A stretch of 64,000 nt of DNA from Apus apus (GCF_020740795.1 NC_067296.1:7975001-8039000), one strand, 5' to 3'; positions 41,901-56,202 are shown, counted from the first letter of the stretch. A program made the numbers and translations. The notes: generated from the letters alone by a model not told the origin.

Positions 41901-43914
41901 ATTAAGCTGCTCACTACTCTTAGTAGTTACTAAGGCTATATGTAATTTGGGAACGATTAGCTTGAGAAATGATCTGGGAAGGATTAATAATGAATATGAA
42001 ACTGGAATAATGAAAGGCATCAAATGTTCCCCAGGGAAGAAAATAGGAGAAACATTTTAGTTCTAGTTCTATACCATGTGATCCTGAAGGCAGTGGGATA
42101 TTTCCACATTGGGAATCAGCTGTGACTGTTACCTCTGGAGTGGTTTGTATGTCTGATGTACTGATAAAAATAATCGTAAACATTTTTATAGGCACTTGTG
42201 CATTATTAATTGGGCTAATACTACCATTTCAGTTGAATTATTGATTTACTCTGTGTTCAAACCCCATGTTTTGTGATTACATATCCTCATGAGTGATACT
42301 TGTTAATCTGAGGGACAGTTTGACAATTGAGCCTGGTCTATCTGGTTATCCATGTACATCTGCAAATGCTGGGAAATCCATTAACTCCTTTCACCTGCCA
42401 GCACCTCACAGTCTCTCCAGTGTGCAAAATACTGTCTTGCTTGGCTGCAATAGCCCAGGGAAGGGTAGGAGAGGCAGGGAAGGATGTTGTGTGGCTGAAA
42501 GGGGAGTGAAGCAGACTACAACACTCCACATGAGCAGTACCTCAAAGCAGTGGATCCTGCAGGATCCAGCAGCCTATTTTTAAACTGTGCTGTCCAGCCT
42601 GACACAATTTGGCTCTCTTTTGAATTCTGGCATTTCTCTGCTTTCGGTGCTCCTAAGTGCTGCTCAGAGATTTGGTTGAGAAAGTTTATTCCACACTGAA
42701 TCATCAATAATCACACTCTTACAAACTGAATTCCTTTTGGAGCATCCTCCACCCTGTGCAGCTCTTACTAAGCCTTTCTCTTCATCACTGAAAGAGTCTG
42801 GTAATTTTCATCAGATCCTCGTGCTTTTTTTGCATGTCACGTTTGTTTTTCCAACTTTTCTTGAAATGTGCATGTGCTATTGTACTTGCTTTGGTAACGG
42901 GGGTCAAGTCAATGTTAAATTAAGTAGAATGATGTGCCACATTTTTGGCAAGCATCAAAATTAAGAACAGTTTATCAACCATTTTGAAAGCAAGTTTTGG
43001 AGAGTAGAACAACAGTAGCTCCAGTCAGCTTTTCCCTTACCATTAGGGTAATTACTTGAATATCATTTTCTATATAATGTAATTGGTAGATACCTTAGAA
43101 GATTGCAGCATATGCCTGTCTCCATCTTTCAGGGCCTAAATAACTAAAAAATACCAACTGCATGTAAAGAAGTAACTTTTGAAATGGAATGTATATGTCT
43201 GCATTAATTAGGCATATTCAGAAGCTTCATCTCTTAAGTGACTGGCAGATTTACATGGATAGTATTAGTGCCACTGAGCTAATCCTAACACAGGAGGCTC
43301 ATCAGTTTTGACATCTTTTACTTCATCAAGTCATTAGGTCATACCAATATTGGAAAATCCAGATGAAAAATAAATCCTGGTTTAGGAACATACCACAGTA
43401 CTTGATCCATACTAAAATAAGTAAGTAGCCGTTTCCCCAGTTCTTTTGAACCTTATTCTCAGCAAAGAAAGGATAAGCCAGTTGTTAAATTTTAAAAAAT
43501 AAAACCAGTTAATTATATTTTCATAATATTCTCTTCTGTATTTGTGCAATGAAGGCCTTTAAGTGATTGAGCTCAGCAAGTGAGCTTGATGTTCTGTGCT
43601 GTTGGGGAATAGTATGGTGTCTGTCATGGCTAAGAATATTGTATTTATGGTTTACTCTAGTAATTTGCTGGTTGATGGTCCTACAATCCTCATAGGAGTG
43701 TGACAAGTCCTTGTGATCTCCCTGAGAACTGCCATATGGTTTCAAATCTAAGCATTAGCTGGGGGAAGTGTAACATTCACATGATGCCAGTCAGCTCCCC
43801 GCTGACTGAAGAGAGCAGTCTGAGATGCTTGTTTCAGGGAGAACAAGCAATAAATTAAGTGAAGAAGTAGACTTATTTATTACAGTTACAATAGGACACC
43901 AATCTCAGCATCTA
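35901..43914. other. Intergenic, no gene recognised
   Basis: Open frames on the minus strand near 38984-39600 (up to 135 codons, in three overlapping phases) and near 40587-41046 were inspected and show no known protein family. No CR1 fragment is seen. AT-rich stretches near 40.05-40.6 kb could be conserved non-coding DNA. Confidence 0.5.
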
Positions 43915-43959
43915 CTCTCCTCTCTTTTTTTCTTTTTTTTCTTTTTTTCTTTTCTTTTT
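43915..43959 (+). repeat. Homopyrimidine tract, 45 bases
   Basis: An unbroken T-rich pyrimidine run with scattered C, low complexity. Its complement produces a spurious lysine-rich open frame. Confidence 0.93.
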
Positions 43960-46900
43960 GGAGGGAACTTGCAGGGTTTGCTCAGCTTTGCTCTGCACTG
44001 TGAGATAACCTGCTAGTCCAGAGCACATGAGACAAAGGGAATATCTGCCCCAGTGCTTGTTTTTCTGGTGACATTGCTTATCTGCTGCCTGCACCTGGGC
44101 TTGGGACCTGGCTTGAGCAGAAGAATCAAGATGGATTTTGTCTCCCTTTCAGGGAGATGCTATGACGGATACCGGTGTGCAGGTCTGGGGCAGACAGGTA
44201 CCAGAACAATCCCTGCAGGAAGCACATAGACTAGATGGATGTTTGGGTTTGCCATTTAACATCATTTCAGCACCCCTTTAGAGTCACAGCTATTCAGGTG
44301 ACTGTGCCCAGTCCTGTCTGGTCTCCCTCCTTGGAGGGCAGATCAGTGGAAACATGCACTAGGTGATACCCACTCCTGCAGGAAAATGAGGACATGCAGG
44401 TACAGCTTTGCCAGAGTGTGGGAGAAGCTCACATTCTGTGAAACAGGACATGGTGCATTTTTGCTCCCCAGGCTGACCTGCTGGCCTCTGTTCACAAAAC
44501 ATGCCTGGCTTGCATTGCCTTCAGCTTCACTCAGCACTGAGGGATGAGGAGCCATCCCTTGGATTTTCTTGGGACAGTCAATGCCACATACACTCCTCCT
44601 TTTCCTGTGGTCTTTTCCATGCTTTTCCATAAGATATTCACCTCACAGGTGTGGGAAAAGAGCCTTTCTCCTGCTCCCTCCTGGCTGGGCCACACGTGGC
44701 AACTGTCATTGTGGATCTTGGCTCCAGAGCCAGCTGAGAATTATAAATTCCACTCCTCGCACTGACTTTCAACCTCTTGACAAGATCTTATGTGAGTCTA
44801 ATATAAAAATTAAAGAAAAAAGAAACAGAAATGAATCAGCAGGCTAATGAAAGCAAACATGTCAAAATGGCACTAAGCCCTGATGGAGTGAATTACTGCA
44901 GTTTTGGAAAGCATGGTTAAATAACCCAGAAGAATTAAGCAAACACTACACAATTAATACAAGTGGAATTATTTTCTTACTAATCGTTCAACTTTATATA
45001 GGCCAGAACCCCATGGTCATTTTGGCCCAATGCCTGTTGCTGTTGCATTTTTGTAGCAACTCCTTGTTACTCTGTGGTTTCCCTTTGATATATATGGACA
45101 GTGCACATTTACCTGGCAGTGTAACTTGTAGCATGAGTTTAAAAATATGCTTAAAAATTATTATTGCACAGTGCAATCTGAAGTAGTAGAAGTATAAATT
45201 ATCGTAGTTCCTTTGATCTCAGTGGTATGCACCAATCTTGTTATGTTAATAATAAATAGACTCAAAATATTTTAACATAATTGTGTTCTCTTTCACCAGT
45301 TGCTAGTCCACCTCAGCTGTCAGAATGGGATTTCCATCCAAGAGTTTTCCTTTCACTCCTCCTTTTCACAGTATATCAGGCTCTGCTCCTGGGCTGGCAG
45401 GAGTTACTGCTCTGGGGCTGTTGCTCAGAACCAAGTAAGTCAGTGGGATGCTGATCCCAGCTTGCTCATCAGCTCAGCTCTGTCCATCATTCTCTATGCC
45501 CACAGGTTTTAATACTCCATTCTGCTTTCTAGAAATGTTTCTTGTCTCTTGACCTGTGACAGAGGGAGCAAAGTCAGGCATAGGGTAATTTCTTCCTTCT
45601 GTAAATGGGCACTGATGGAAAATTTTGGATGCTTAATTATCCAGTAATAGCTTGTGCTTTCTTTGGTTTACACTTGTTTCTTGGCTTGTTTTATAGCAAT
45701 GTCTGGAAAATCAATTCTTCTTTTCCAAGCTACAAAGAAGTATAAAAGTTCTTAAACAAAATCCTGTCATACTGACCAACATCTTTAGTTTCTCTTCCCT
45801 AGTGTTGTCGTGAAACCCACTTCAGTCCCATATATTTGCTCTTTAATTTCAGTGTTACTATTAGTGATCACACTTTGTTTAAGAATCCTGTCAAACAACT
45901 GATCATACAAAAGCACTGCACGTACATTTAGTGCTTTTTTCCAAAAGAAGTTGTTGTATTTTAATTATGTTTTCTAAATTCTAAACCTTCACTGGTTTCT
46001 TTCTTCCATCCTCCTTGTTTATTATCTATCTTCTTGTTTTAGAAAGTTAGATGGGTTAGTGGTGAGAGTCATAGTTTAAATAGTTCTCATATGGGGATTT
46101 ATGAGAGAAAAAAGGCTAAAGATGTTATATTCCTGCTTTCATTGGTTCCCAGCCATGTCACAGGAGACCCAGATGTGTAGTCCTCTGTCGCCACAGCAGC
46201 TGGATGGTGCCCTGCATCTTTGAGATGATCCAGGGAAGCCCAGCAGCCCAGCAGTTGTCTCCATAGGCAGTGAATGTCAGTATGGATTGTCTGGGGGAAT
46301 GGGGAATTGGCTTTAGCCTGGTTATTATAGTCTCCTAATTGGCATGATCCCACATTCCTTTAAAGTCTAAACTCCCACTGGTCTCCTCACAGCTGTAGAT
46401 TCAGAAAGAGAAAAGAAGCTCAGGGCCAGTGAGTCTGGCTGCATCTCTTCTAAGGTTACAACTGTCTGCTTTATGAAAATTGATGGCTCTTTCGAGGCAC
46501 CAGGGCAGCAGTGACTAATGCCTTTTGTACAAGACTGCTGAAATGCCCTTTCTGAAGCTTGCATTCATCAGTCTAGATACAGAACCTGTGGTCTGATGTC
46601 CAGCATGAATTGGAGCATTGGCCACAGTCCCCTTGCAAAACCCTTAAACCCCATTCAGCACCAAGCCAATAAAGGAGGAGCAGGGTTGTGTGAATATGAG
46701 AATGTAGATAGTAGCACCAGGCTTCATCCACTGCTCATCATCATCCTTTCTGCCTCAGGGAAGTCTGTTTAACCTGTGTAACCTGGAAGTGAGAACCCTA
46801 GGGAGAGGCTGTGGACAGCCAGAGAGAAAACCTACACACTGTTGTGGAAGGTGAGCTCAGCAGGACAGAAAAGAGCAGGTTCTCCATTTCTGAAGCAGGA

Positions 46901-49900
46901 GGTGATATCTTGGCCTCTGCAATGCCTCTCCTGTATGTGGGACAGTTTGATACCCACTGTTTGGTGGATGATGTTGTCTCAGGGTCAATTAATCAGTCCT
47001 TGTGTAGGCAGAGCATATGCTTGACTATATCTGGTAGAACAGAATTTAATTACTGCATTGAGAGGTTTTTTAACACTGAAATTAACATCACCATTCTCAT
47101 CTGAAATCAACTGGTCTGTTGAATTACTTTCGTGTTTGTGGTATTTGTCTTCTAAATGAAACTTTGATCTTTTATGCTAATGAACTGATACACCACAAAG
47201 GTTTGAAGAAGAGGGATAATGAAAGATGCTGTCAAATGATGAAGTTAATGTCTAAGGTTAAATGGAGCTTCTGCCAGTACGTGCTAAGATGCAGGGGTAA
47301 TGTGCTTTTCTGGGAATGCTGGAAGCTAAACTAGGCATTTTAAAGGGCTACTCTGCACTAAGAGTGGTGTCCATCTGCAGTGACATAGGGTGGTATCAGG
47401 AAGGCTTGAGCTGAAAGGTCTGAATGCTCAGGGTGGTAAGAGAAATGCATAGATCATGCTACTGTCACTGTCAGTCACTGACAGGACTGGACGTGAAGAC
47501 CTGTGGCAATGAGGGTCAGAAGTGAGAACAGGGTCATCACCTCACAATGTACACACACACACAGATCAACTCCAGGCTCCAGCCTGTGCTCAGTGTGTGG
47601 ATGGATAAAATTAGAGATGCAGAAGTAATATTAGAAGTTATGAACTCTTTTGATATCCTGTACAACATTTTTATAACTCCACAGCATTGCTGCTGGCTTA
47701 TAGAGGATGGGAAAACAAAAGCAAAGTGTTTGAAAAGTTTTATACCTCACATGTACATTATCCCATAGAGTAGAACCCAAAGGGAAGCAGACTCTCAATA
47801 CTTTGATTTGAAGAGGGAGCAGCACCAAGGGAAGCAGCAGTGTTGTGAATTGCTGAAAAGGAGCAGAGCTGTGTGTTCAAATCCTTGCAGGAGAGTACTG
47901 GGAAAATCTCCATGTAAACATAGTTCTCATCTGAAGGAAAAGGGTTAAGACAATGCACAAACCCCCAAAATATATTCAACTGATTTACAAGCAGGAATTT
48001 GAAAAGGCATGTTTGCAATAGAAGTCTCTTAGTTTTTTCTTTCAACCTTTAAGGCACCTTTGAAAATGAAATTCTGGAAAAAGCAGGATATTGCTAGATG
48101 AACTCCCAGCAGTAGGGCTGTGCTACTTACTGTCACAACAATCCTCAGATTATTTTGAGGGGTAGTTATATATGTTCTTGTTAAAAAGGACTTCAGGTTG
48201 GTTTGCTCTTCAGAAGAATGTGTTGATTTCTCTTTAAAAATCAGCATTTTACTTCTGCATCTATTGCCAACACCTGTAGTGGTGACAGGTATTTAACCCA
48301 GAGTTACTGAGCAGCTGAAGGCAATTTCTTGTGTGTGGTATTTGTTCTGTTTCTGTTTCCCTGCTTTTCTTTCTTGGCTCTCTGCTGTCTCGTAAAGACT
48401 TAGTGTTACTTTCTTCCATACCATGTGTTGATCTCACTTAACTTTTTAAATTTTTTTATTTTTATTTTAACTCCAGTAGCACTTAAAATTCAGGTCAAAC
48501 CTTCCTGCTCAAGCGTGCCTGGGATGAAGCACATTCAGCCAGCAATTCTCAGTGCCTGATATAAGAAGAGACTGAATAGACCAGACTTAAAATGTAAGCT
48601 GTTTATTGATGCAGAGGTGAGTTTGTGAGATTTAGATTAGAAAGGCATAAGCAATGCAGGTGAGGGATTTTAAAATTCAAGACTGAACTGCTGCTTTTTC
48701 TTGCTGCAAAACCCTCTCCTTTTGCATAACCTTGGTCCCAGAGGCTGAGGATATATAAAGACTTTGCAGATTTGTTGCTGATACAAAGGAAGGAGTTAAC
48801 TGGTAGAGATAATGTGTATAATATCAAACAGATGGAATAGAGGTGATGTGTCTGGGTGTGTGAATGTACACTGGGCTCCATTGGAGGAAAAAGTGTACTT
48901 TATGAGGTCAGTAGTTACCTTACAAATCTCTGCTGTTTTATTTGTATACAAACATGTAGAGCGGGTAAACCAGCTTTTCTTTTGTGGCTGGAAACTGGTT
49001 CTAGTGGGGTTAGTGTTGCTGTTGACTTCAGCGGAGTCAGAAACTCTCCATGAATCCCTTTGACTCAGAAGCCAGACATAGGGAGGACAGAGCCTGCATA
49101 AACTTGACTGCAGACAGAGCCATTTCTGATAATAACAGAGCTTTTAACTCTCCTTGACTGTGCAGACCTTGGTTTTGCTGATAAGTGTTGTCAATAAGGG
49201 TGGGCACTAGCACATAATGCAATTTATTGCTACTTGTCTCTTCTCTCTTTATAAAAGCTTTTCATCTTGTTTCCCAGGCATTCAATGCCATTAGAACAAA
49301 GCACACAAATCCAGAGTAGGTGATGTTTTCTGTCCAAGCTTATTTGAAATTATACAGACTTGAGGATTTAGGTGATTTGAGGAGATTTATTTATAGTTGT
49401 TGTGATGGCAGCAATACACTTTCAGCAGGATTTAGGATTTTGAAACCCTTGATTCTGTCTTAGATGAGCCCCCGTTACACAGGTGTGGAGAATTGCAAAG
49501 ATGAGGCTGGGGGAGCTGGTCTCGTTAAGTTGGTAGCAAAACTCCTGGTGCCAAATTAGTTCTTTGTATAGTCTAGTGCTGGGTGGCTCGTTGGAGTTTG
49601 GGAAAAGGTGCCTTGTACTTTTCTACTTTCAGGAATCTTAAAGTAAATTTTTCTTTCATTGACATGTTCTTTTGTTTTCCCCTTCTGATTGATTGTAGAA
49701 AAACATGTGCTGCCTTGTACTGTGATGCCTCTGCCTGTGCTTTATCCTGTGGTGGCTGGAGCTGAGCTCAGTTGTGTCTTGATGTGGGAGTAGATAAGCT
49801 TGAAACTATAGGTTTTATGTTGACTTTATGTGATAGAGATACAGGTATGCATATCTACATTGTCCAGCAACAGCTAAGGACAAGTTATCATGCTGAGCTG

Positions 49901-50346
49901 CTATTATTGACTTTGGACTATAAAATGTGGTATGGTACAGAAGACACCTGTTATATCACTAACAGAGTTGAGCTACTTCCAGTAATTAAGCTAATGTTGG
50001 GAGACATTATAGAAGCAGTAGGATATTTTACAAGGAGAAGTTTCCATTCAGGTCTCATGGCATCAGACTGAAAAATCCTCAAGCCTTTCTTTCAAGAGAT
50101 TTGTGTCTAGCCAAATCTTTAAGAAGCAATTGGGGCTTAACAAATATCCAGTTTACCCACCATCTTACCAGAATAGTGTTGTGGTTTTTTTCCTGGCTTT
50201 TCAGAGTTGCAAAAATAGCCAGTGGAGACTGTCAATAGGAAATGTTACTAGCTTTGTTAGTTATCAATGTGATTTGACTTCAGGGTAGAAGTTTGTGTCC
50301 TTATTAAGAGTGCAACTATTCCAGCCTATGTACTTAAAGCTTTCCT
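43960..50346. other. Intergenic, no gene recognised
   Basis: Many short open frames on both strands, none recognisable. A short (AC)n run occurs near 47552-47563. No clear interspersed repeat. Confidence 0.5.
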
Positions 50347-50446
50347 AAAAAAAAATTAATTATATATATATAAAAAAATAAACAAAAACCCAAAAACCAA
50401 AACAGCAAAGAAAACCCAACAAAAAACCCAAAGGGAAAAAAAAAAT
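50347..50446. repeat. A-rich low-complexity stretch with (TA)n
   Basis: About 100 bases are composed largely of A runs with AAACCC and AACAAA interruptions and a (TA)5 stretch near 50361-50371. It may be a decayed poly(A)-like tail, but no retrocopy is recognisable beside it. Confidence 0.85.
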
Positions 50447-52915
50447 TGCCTACAGGATGTTTTGTTGGTATATTAGTCTGGGAATGTGTCACAGTTTGCC
50501 ACCTTCTGGTTTTGCCATTTGGAAAAGCTAATTTTACTTTAGGGTTTGCTTCTAGCAATTTGTAAGCAGCAGCTGCAGTGAGGTACAGTGAAAGGGGCCC
50601 CTTCTGAAGGACTTTTGTGCATCTTGAAAAGGTGAATTTTTCCCCCTTTTTGTTACTGCTTCTCTTTCTTTAGGGAAATTTTTCCTACCCTGTACCAAAT
50701 CCTCTCTATTCCAGAGGCAATCTTCTGTGCTTTTAAGTGAGTTTCTAGAAGTCCCTGATTGTTGCCTAGTTAAGGACCTGGAGTTATAATGACTGAGATT
50801 TGTTTCCCTGATTTAATGAGCAGTGCAAATCAGTGACAGCTTCAGATGTTGCCAACTTCTGAAGTACAACAAAACACTAATCCTCCATCAGCTCTCATAA
50901 CTCTAAAATGCTGAAATTATTTGTGTGACCTGATGTATAGAAGGAGATGACTGAGCAGATAATTAGAGTGGGCTGAGGCTGAAACTGAGGATCTTACATG
51001 AGTAGTAAACAGAGGGGTTGCAAGGTATGAGAACTTGGTACTTGGGGTTTTTTCAGTGTGAAAAAAAGAAAAGAGTTTGTCTCCAGAGCATGTGTGTTCC
51101 TTCTGACCAAAATTGAATCATGTCGATGGCAGAACAACTTATATTGCAGATGGAAGCTCCCCTCAAAAGAAAAAGGTGTGGATGGAGTCCATTAGGGGTG
51201 AGGATTATGAAGAATTTTGAAGTGCTTCAGATTTTACTTGTGATTTTCTTAAGTGATCTAAAACCAGGATCAGACTGTCCTAAAAACACTGCAGACAGGG
51301 CTTGCCTAACATTTTCATCAGTTAGAATAGCTGAAGTCTACAAATGGAATGTTTCTGGTTTTTTGTTGGATCTTAAAGAACTGAATAGAGACTTTAAATA
51401 CTCTGAGAATAGGCAAGGTGTATCCTAAAGTAACATGTGGAACTATGCAGCCCTTGATATCACATTAGTTTCACAGCTAAGCTCTGGTCATCAGTGATGA
51501 AGCTTAGATAGCCAACATATCTCTGCTGGGAGATGTGTTCAAGCACATTTGGATACATAAAACATTCAAACTTGCACCCAAATCTTGTGGCTCACTTCTA
51601 TTGATGTTATTCATTAGTATGACCTTGGATGCCAAAATAGGAATCCTTGGAAAAGCTAATGCTTCTGCATAATGCAATTAAAATGTAAGTGGGCATTTAA
51701 TAATAATTGTATTTTTCTCCTCTCAGCTGTATTTTGGAAGTAGATTCTTGAAGTATGCCAGCATGTTCAGATATTTTCTCTTTTAATATGGGGTTAAAAA
51801 GGTGAAGGTAAATAGGTCTTAGCTGTATTTCCAGTATTTTTGTTATTTATACGGGTTAAATTCAGTTGATAACTGAATGAAATAACTCTGAATGTGCTAG
51901 GAACTGTTAGATAACACCAGGGCAACTGAAAAGACAGTTACTGAGGTTAACTTGGGAACTTTTTGATTTTACACTTAATTTTTTCTTGTCTCTTTTGACT
52001 AAATACATGTCCCCTGAATAGAAAGGTTATTAGTGAAACAATCCCATTATAATTCTTGATTTCTGGATTGTTCCTTAAGTAATTATAAAAATACTTAAGA
52101 TGCTTGAATGACACACAGGAAATTATCTTTATTAAGAGACTGCACTGAAACAAACAAAAATGAATAGATATGCATTTCAAGACCTATTTTTATCACTGTT
52201 TCAAAAGCAGATATTTAGAACTATCGGGCAGTAGGATGACATGAGCTAATTAAATCTAGGGAGACTTATTTCCTATCTTTATTAGTGAGGGTATTAATCA
52301 GTTCATAAGTGTTGTGAACTTAGATGACTTTGGATTGTGTTCATCTCTTCCTGGCTTTCCAGCACTGATCATTAGTCATTCTCTTTGCAAGCTTGCAGAG
52401 AACTGTGCTTGCCTTGGGCTGAGCAAGCTGGTGAGACCGTTCAGCCAGGCTGCCGGAGCTGGTGAGGTAAATAACTGCAAAGGTCTAGATGAAGAGGCAG
52501 AAAAGTTTTCAAGATTGCAGCTTAAACTTACTGCTTACGTTCCAGTAGTGCTCTGATACTTGTATCAGACGGTCATTCTCTGCTTGGTGCTCTCTAGGTG
52601 CAAATGAAGACGTGGACCTTGACCTAAAAAATTTATCAAAATTATTTGTCTGCGTATTGTCCAGATTATATTTAGCACTTCCTGGGTGTGTGCAAACAGT
52701 AACTCTCTGCTCGAGCAGCTTCCAGCCTAAGGCTTTCCAAGCAAACAGAGGTCAGTGAGTGAGACCTGTATATGTGAATTGGCAAAATTCACTGTGACTC
52801 ACAGAACCTGTCAGCAAAGGGATTTTAAGGTTGTTCTCAAATATCTGTCTGAGTCTGTGTAATAACCCATAGAATGCTGTTTTGAAATTCTGGTGGTCTT
52901 CAAAGCTCAGATTTT
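50447..52915. other. Intergenic, no gene recognised
   Basis: No gene or repeat family recognised. The longest open frame (51120-51428, 102 codons) has no known domain. Confidence 0.5.
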
Positions 52916-53033
52916 CATAGAATCACAGAATGGATTGAGTTGGAAGGGACCTTAAAGATTGAGTTCCAACTTTCCTGCATGGGCAGGGACACCTGCTAGG
53001 TCAGGCTGCTCAGAGCCCCATGCAACCTGGCCT
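52916..53033 (-). mobile_element. CR1 LINE 3' end fragment
   Basis: The plus strand shows the reverse complement of a CR1 3' end: CATAGAATCACAGAATGG at 52916, then GAGTTGGAAGGGACCTTAAA, CATGGGCAGGGACACCTGC and GCAACCTGGCC near 53031. The element therefore points to the minus strand with its 3' tail at 52916. Similarity fades after about 53033; traces may reach 53115. Confidence 0.93.
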
Positions 53034-54831
53034 TTTAATTTCCTTTAAATTTCCTTTCCATCACACCAGGTACAGGGTGGGCCCTTCAGAACTCTAGTGA
53101 TGGGCTATCCCCATTAAATTTTATGGTATTTATTTTAGGCTACATTGTTGTATTATTATGTCTTTGGAAACAGGGACACTATTGATCTGCTGCTGAAAAT
53201 TATTCCTTAAAGGCAGTTGCATTTGGACTGTCTTGTAACACCTCCAGAAGATTTGCCAAGAGTTATATTCCTGATGCTTCTGTTCATAACAGGTAAGTGG
53301 GGGCAAGGGGTGAAGTATGGAAGATGTCACATTGTCATTGCACAGTAACAAAAATATCAAATAATTGAAAATGATCTAACCAGTGTTGCTGCTGTTTTGA
53401 GAATGACCTTGGAAAAAACATGTTTTATCACCTAACCTCAGTCTAACATTCTGTAAAGAATGGAGTAGAAATTACTCTCCCACTGGGGACAGTGGGTCAA
53501 TCTGCACTGGACCTTGTTAACACTGACACTTATTTTTCCCTATACTAAGTGCAGGTGGCACATGCCAGCACCAAGCCCAGCATCACAACACATGGAATAT
53601 GGGGAGAATATAAAACAGCCTTGGAAGTAGCTGTGGAAACAGGAATTGTACAGTTGTCTTTGAGCAGTTTTCCTTTGAGTCTAGTCATTTTGCCAACTAA
53701 AAAGCATTAGAGCCACCATTGGAAGGCCATGGCTTGGAGAGAAGCCCAGGATGGCTGAAGCCATCTTCAGCCCACCTTAATTCTGGATCACTGCTCTCTG
53801 TGCTAGGAAGACATCCGTAGGCATCAAGGAGTAGTGAGTGCATGCTTTAAACAGTTGTGTTGCTGGAGAAGGTTCCCTTTCCTAGTTTCCCACCAGTTGC
53901 TTGTTGCTATCTCCTGTAGGATCATCCTGTGCTACAGTTCCCTATCTTGGTTTGGCAAATGAGCTGCCTTAACAAGGACTGACTCAGCCAAATCCAGAGC
54001 AGTGTATCTGTCCTAGCTCTTAGGTAGTAGGAACAGGTAAGCACTGAAAAGGCTGCTTTTGCAAATGAAAATTAGTACCTATTGTTGGTGGGGTGGGGAG
54101 TTACAGGGTGGAGAGAGTTGTGAGGCAAAACCACTTAAGGGAAGAGAAGAGAAAAATGAGTGGGAAAGAAGGAAAAGCAAAGGTCAGGAACTGTGATAGT
54201 CCTGAAGGTGTACATATGGCTGTTACTGAATGAACAGTAAGGTACTGAACAAATAGTAATTAAAATCCTAGCTACTATGTAAATGCCAGATTATAGCTGT
54301 GATCTTTTTGCAGACTTTCCTTTGAAGTGAGTGGGAGTCTGTATGCTACCCTTGGGAATGCTTACGCCTAAATATATGCTCAAAACCATAGAGATTCAGT
54401 CCTCTTCCTGGCACAAGGTACTTTGACATGTACCAGCAACAGTCTGAGGTTTCTGCAAGGATGAACATAGCTGGGGTTAACTGTTCAGTGTTTCCAGCAT
54501 AGTATTTTTGCTCTTTTCCTACAGATGAGGGTGTTCCACTGATGCCCTCCTGCACAACAGCTCCAATTTGTCTGAATTTATAACTTGAAGCAGAATTGAG
54601 CATTTCAATCACTCCCAAAAAATGTGGTCATGAAACCCTATGGGGGAAATGATGCTCTCACATGGGCAAGGAATGTTTCACACTCTTGTTAGGGGAATAA
54701 CTAGAGTCCTCTTGGGTAGACACAGTGGGTAGGGTGCTATGTTCATCCTTAGACATGGTGGATAGGGTGCAGTGGGCTGGGGGAAAGAAAAGCTATTCAC
54801 AACTTATTTGCTGAATACATCTCTATAGTTC
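53034..54831. other. Intergenic, no gene recognised
   Basis: Only short open frames without recognisable products. Confidence 0.55.
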
Positions 54832-54894
54832 TGTTTCTATAGCAACCCTAATGTGAAATGTGTTGCTAGAAAAACATTAGTTACTATAGAAACA
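54832..54894. repeat. Inverted repeat with X-box-like arms
   Basis: Left arm 54832-54853 and right arm 54875-54894 are reverse complements over 20 positions with one mismatch and a 2-base gap; the loop is 21 bases. Each arm contains a 14-mer resembling the RFX X-box with two mismatches (GTTTCTATAGCAAC at 54833-54846; GTTACTATAGAAAC at 54880-54893). A third, weaker one (GTTGCTAGAAAAAC, 54862-54875) lies in the loop. Confidence 0.75.
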
Positions 54895-55622
54895 ATTTTC
54901 CTGTAAGTGAAAAGTTTACTTTGTAACACATGACACCTAATACTATTTTTTTAAGTTAAACCACCCACATGTGTGTTGACATCAATAAACAGATCACAGC
55001 TCTCAAGACTGCATAGCTGGAAATGCACAGAACTTGCATGGCTTCCACTAAAACCATCTGCTTGGCTTTGGCCAACATCAGACTGACTTCTGAGAAGCAA
55101 TTAAAACAAGAGAAATGTTATACATGATATAAAGAACTCTTGAAGTAGTTGTATCTAATATTTTTTTAATAACCTTAATTCTGTGGGAAATCAGTAAATT
55201 ATTTATTTTTTTACATTTAAAAACCCCACAAATAATGAGTAATTAGTCTGTATCCTAATGGCCATTGGGACTTCAAAACTAGGGGAAGGTTTTGATTGAC
55301 TTTTTTAAGGTCACTTTCAAGAATGACCTTTCTGAAAGCAAGGCTTGGATCTGGTTCTTTGTGTTCTGCTCACTTGTAACATTCAATAATGCTTCTTCCA
55401 ACCCTAAAATGTTTGCAGTGTGAGTAATGGATATTTAGCAGTGTGTGACTTGAGAGTGGGAAGCACCTCAGTGATATTGTTGGGCTCTTTGCCTCTGCTT
55501 TGGGATCTCTGCGACAAGCTGCTTCTGTTAAAGCCTGTTCTATGCTTTCTGGTTTGCTAGCACCAGGTTTAGCCTACCAGCCTTACCAGCGTCACTCTGG
55601 CAGTGAAAATATTAGTGGATAT
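54895..55622. other. Intergenic, no gene recognised
   Basis: AT-rich; nothing recognised. Confidence 0.55.
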
Positions 55623-55995
55623 CATAGAATTATAGCAGAATTTGAGTTGGAAGAGACCATAAAGATCATCTAGTTCCAACCCCCCTGCATGGGCTGGGAC
55701 ACCTCCCACTAGATCAGGTTGCTCAGGCCCCATCAAACCTGGTCTTGGACACTTCCAGGGATGGGGCTTCCACAACTTACCTGGGCAACCTGTTCCAGTG
55801 TCTTACCATCCTCACACTACAGAATTTCCTTGTAATATCTTACCTACATTTCCCCTCTTCCACTTTTGATCCATTATCCCTTGTCCTATCACTACCCTTT
55901 CTGATGAAAAGCCCCTCCCTAGTTTCCTGTAGTGCCTTCAGAGCCTTCTCTTCTCCAGGCTGAACAGCCCCAGCTCTCTCAGCCTGTCCTTGTGA
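55623..55995 (-). mobile_element. CR1 LINE 3' fragment (avian type)
   Basis: The reverse complement of a CR1 3' region is clear on the plus strand: CATAGAATTATAGCAGAATT at 55623, GATCATCTAGTTCCAACC, GGGACACCTCCCACTAGATC, CACTTCCAGGGATGGGGC, GGGCAACCTGTTCCAGTGTC, and GGCTGAACAGCCCCAGCTC near 55959. It is 5'-truncated at about 55995. This is the best-preserved CR1 copy of the window, so probably the youngest. The open frames at 55569-55775 (-) and 55745-55963 (+) lie in it and are not genes. Confidence 0.96.
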
Positions 55996-56202
55996 TGTAG
56001 CAACCCTGGCAAACAAACCCTTTTGGTAATACCCGAAGGACCAAAGTCAGCTACACCCACAGTCATTCTCTTGCCAGGTAAACTGAGCGTCTCTCAAGAG
56101 GGTCTGTGGTCAAGCAATGGCATCAGACCTGCTTAGATGTGAAAAAGGCCATCATTGTCATGAAGTTCAATTTCTGAGTAACATATTTACTTCCTTTCCT
56201 AA

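Noticed and set aside
55569-55963. Short ORFs on both strands
   Set aside because: Contained in a well-preserved CR1 fragment.
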